Shown here: in pieces, positions 63,599-64,000 of the stretch | How the letters are laid out: the number at the start of each line of letters is the position of its first letter | Numbering within the stretch: the stretch's first letter is position 1 | Source: Achatina immaculata | Taxonomy: Eukaryota > Mollusca > Gastropoda > Stylommatophora > Achatinidae | Length of the DNA stretch: 64,000 nucleotides | Assembly: GCA_009760885.1 (NCBI GenBank) | Contig: CM019693.1 | Coordinates: forward strand, 45,099,433 to 45,163,432 | Direction of reading: 5' to 3' | The notes under the pieces: model-generated | Told to the model about the DNA's origin: nothing | Databases searched by the model: none | Seen by the model: only the letters and a program-made list of their open reading frames with translations | Translations under genes and position numbers: made by a program

Positions 63599-64000
63599 AT
63601 GTACCTGAGCCGACGGGGTGACTTCCCCTGACTTTCTGGGATCAGCCTGGACATGCAGTTGTGTGCGTTGCACGGGATTTGCTGCAAGAATGAGCGTGGT
63701 CTGTGGTTTTTGAGTCAGTCTGGGTGTGCATCTAAAGTTGTCAGGATGTACTGCTGTTTTCGTAAAGTCCTTACTTAATGCTTGAGAAAGAAAGAGACAA
63801 AGATGTCTCTAAACGTTGTCTGCAAATCTGGTGAACACAGCTGGCTAATATATTCCCTGCCAGTCGAATTTGTTCTGTGTTTTTACCACAAGCAGTCTGA
63901 TATATATCCGGCTATAACAACCATCATCCTGAACTTCTTCAGTATCACCAGGTTCAATCATTAAACAATCTTATGTTTTGACTTGAATGCTCATCATCAT
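63599..64000. other. No recognisable feature
   Basis: Unique sequence to the window end. I looked here for the missing serpin N-terminal exon on the minus strand and found no convincing signal peptide or SPLSI-type motif. Confidence 0.5.

Noticed and set aside
63782..63964. Plus-strand 60-codon ORF near the window end
   Set aside because: No motif and no splice or promoter context; also examined on the minus strand as a serpin first exon without success.

Overview
This is a repeat-dense segment of an animal nuclear genome. Intron-containing exons, polyadenylated non-LTR retrotransposons, a Penelope-like element, a tRNA-derived SINE and abundant micro- and minisatellites rule out a prokaryote. 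The repeat mix (Tx1-type and RTE-like LINEs, Penelope, very many minisatellites) suggests an invertebrate, perhaps a mollusc or other lophotrochozoan. That guess is low confidence.

Left part (1-5.3 kb): a LINE 3' fragment, two 48-bp minisatellites, a (CT)n tract, then a decayed minus-strand Tx1-type LINE with degenerate tandem repeats upstream of its ORF1. Centre-left (5.3-29.3 kb): the most striking feature, a head-to-tail tandem array of a second Tx1-type LINE, all on the minus strand. It holds four copies with intact ORF1 (RRM-like/CCHC protein) and ORF2 (APE endonuclease + reverse transcriptase), plus a truncated fifth. Units are 5446-5481 bp and nearly identical. Each 3' poly(A) abuts the 5' end of the next copy, with no host DNA or target-site duplication between.

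Right of the array (29.3-33 kb) lies a plus-strand RTE-like LINE, itself interrupted by another LINE, followed by large minisatellites (33.3-34.9 kb). From 36.1 to 61.6 kb the minus strand carries a host gene not apparent as one open reading frame: a serpin. Six coding exons, from helix-B sequence to the reactive-centre/C-terminal exon, join in consistent splice phases; the N-terminal exon(s) should lie beyond the right edge. Its largest intron (about 18 kb) is filled with nested retrotransposons.

The retrotransposons fall into families I call A ((AATG)n tail, ORF stop inside the tail), B ((GAT)n tail), C ((TATCT)n-like tail) and D ((GATA)n/(GA)n tail), plus one Penelope-like element. Several insertions have exact target-site duplications, so their order can be read: A inserted into B at three places and into a 41-bp minisatellite once, C inserted into A, and SINE-bearing DNA inserted into A. 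Most ORFs outside the Tx1 array are broken, so the array is the only apparently coding-competent mobile DNA here. No bacterial-type operons, CRISPR arrays or rRNA genes were seen.
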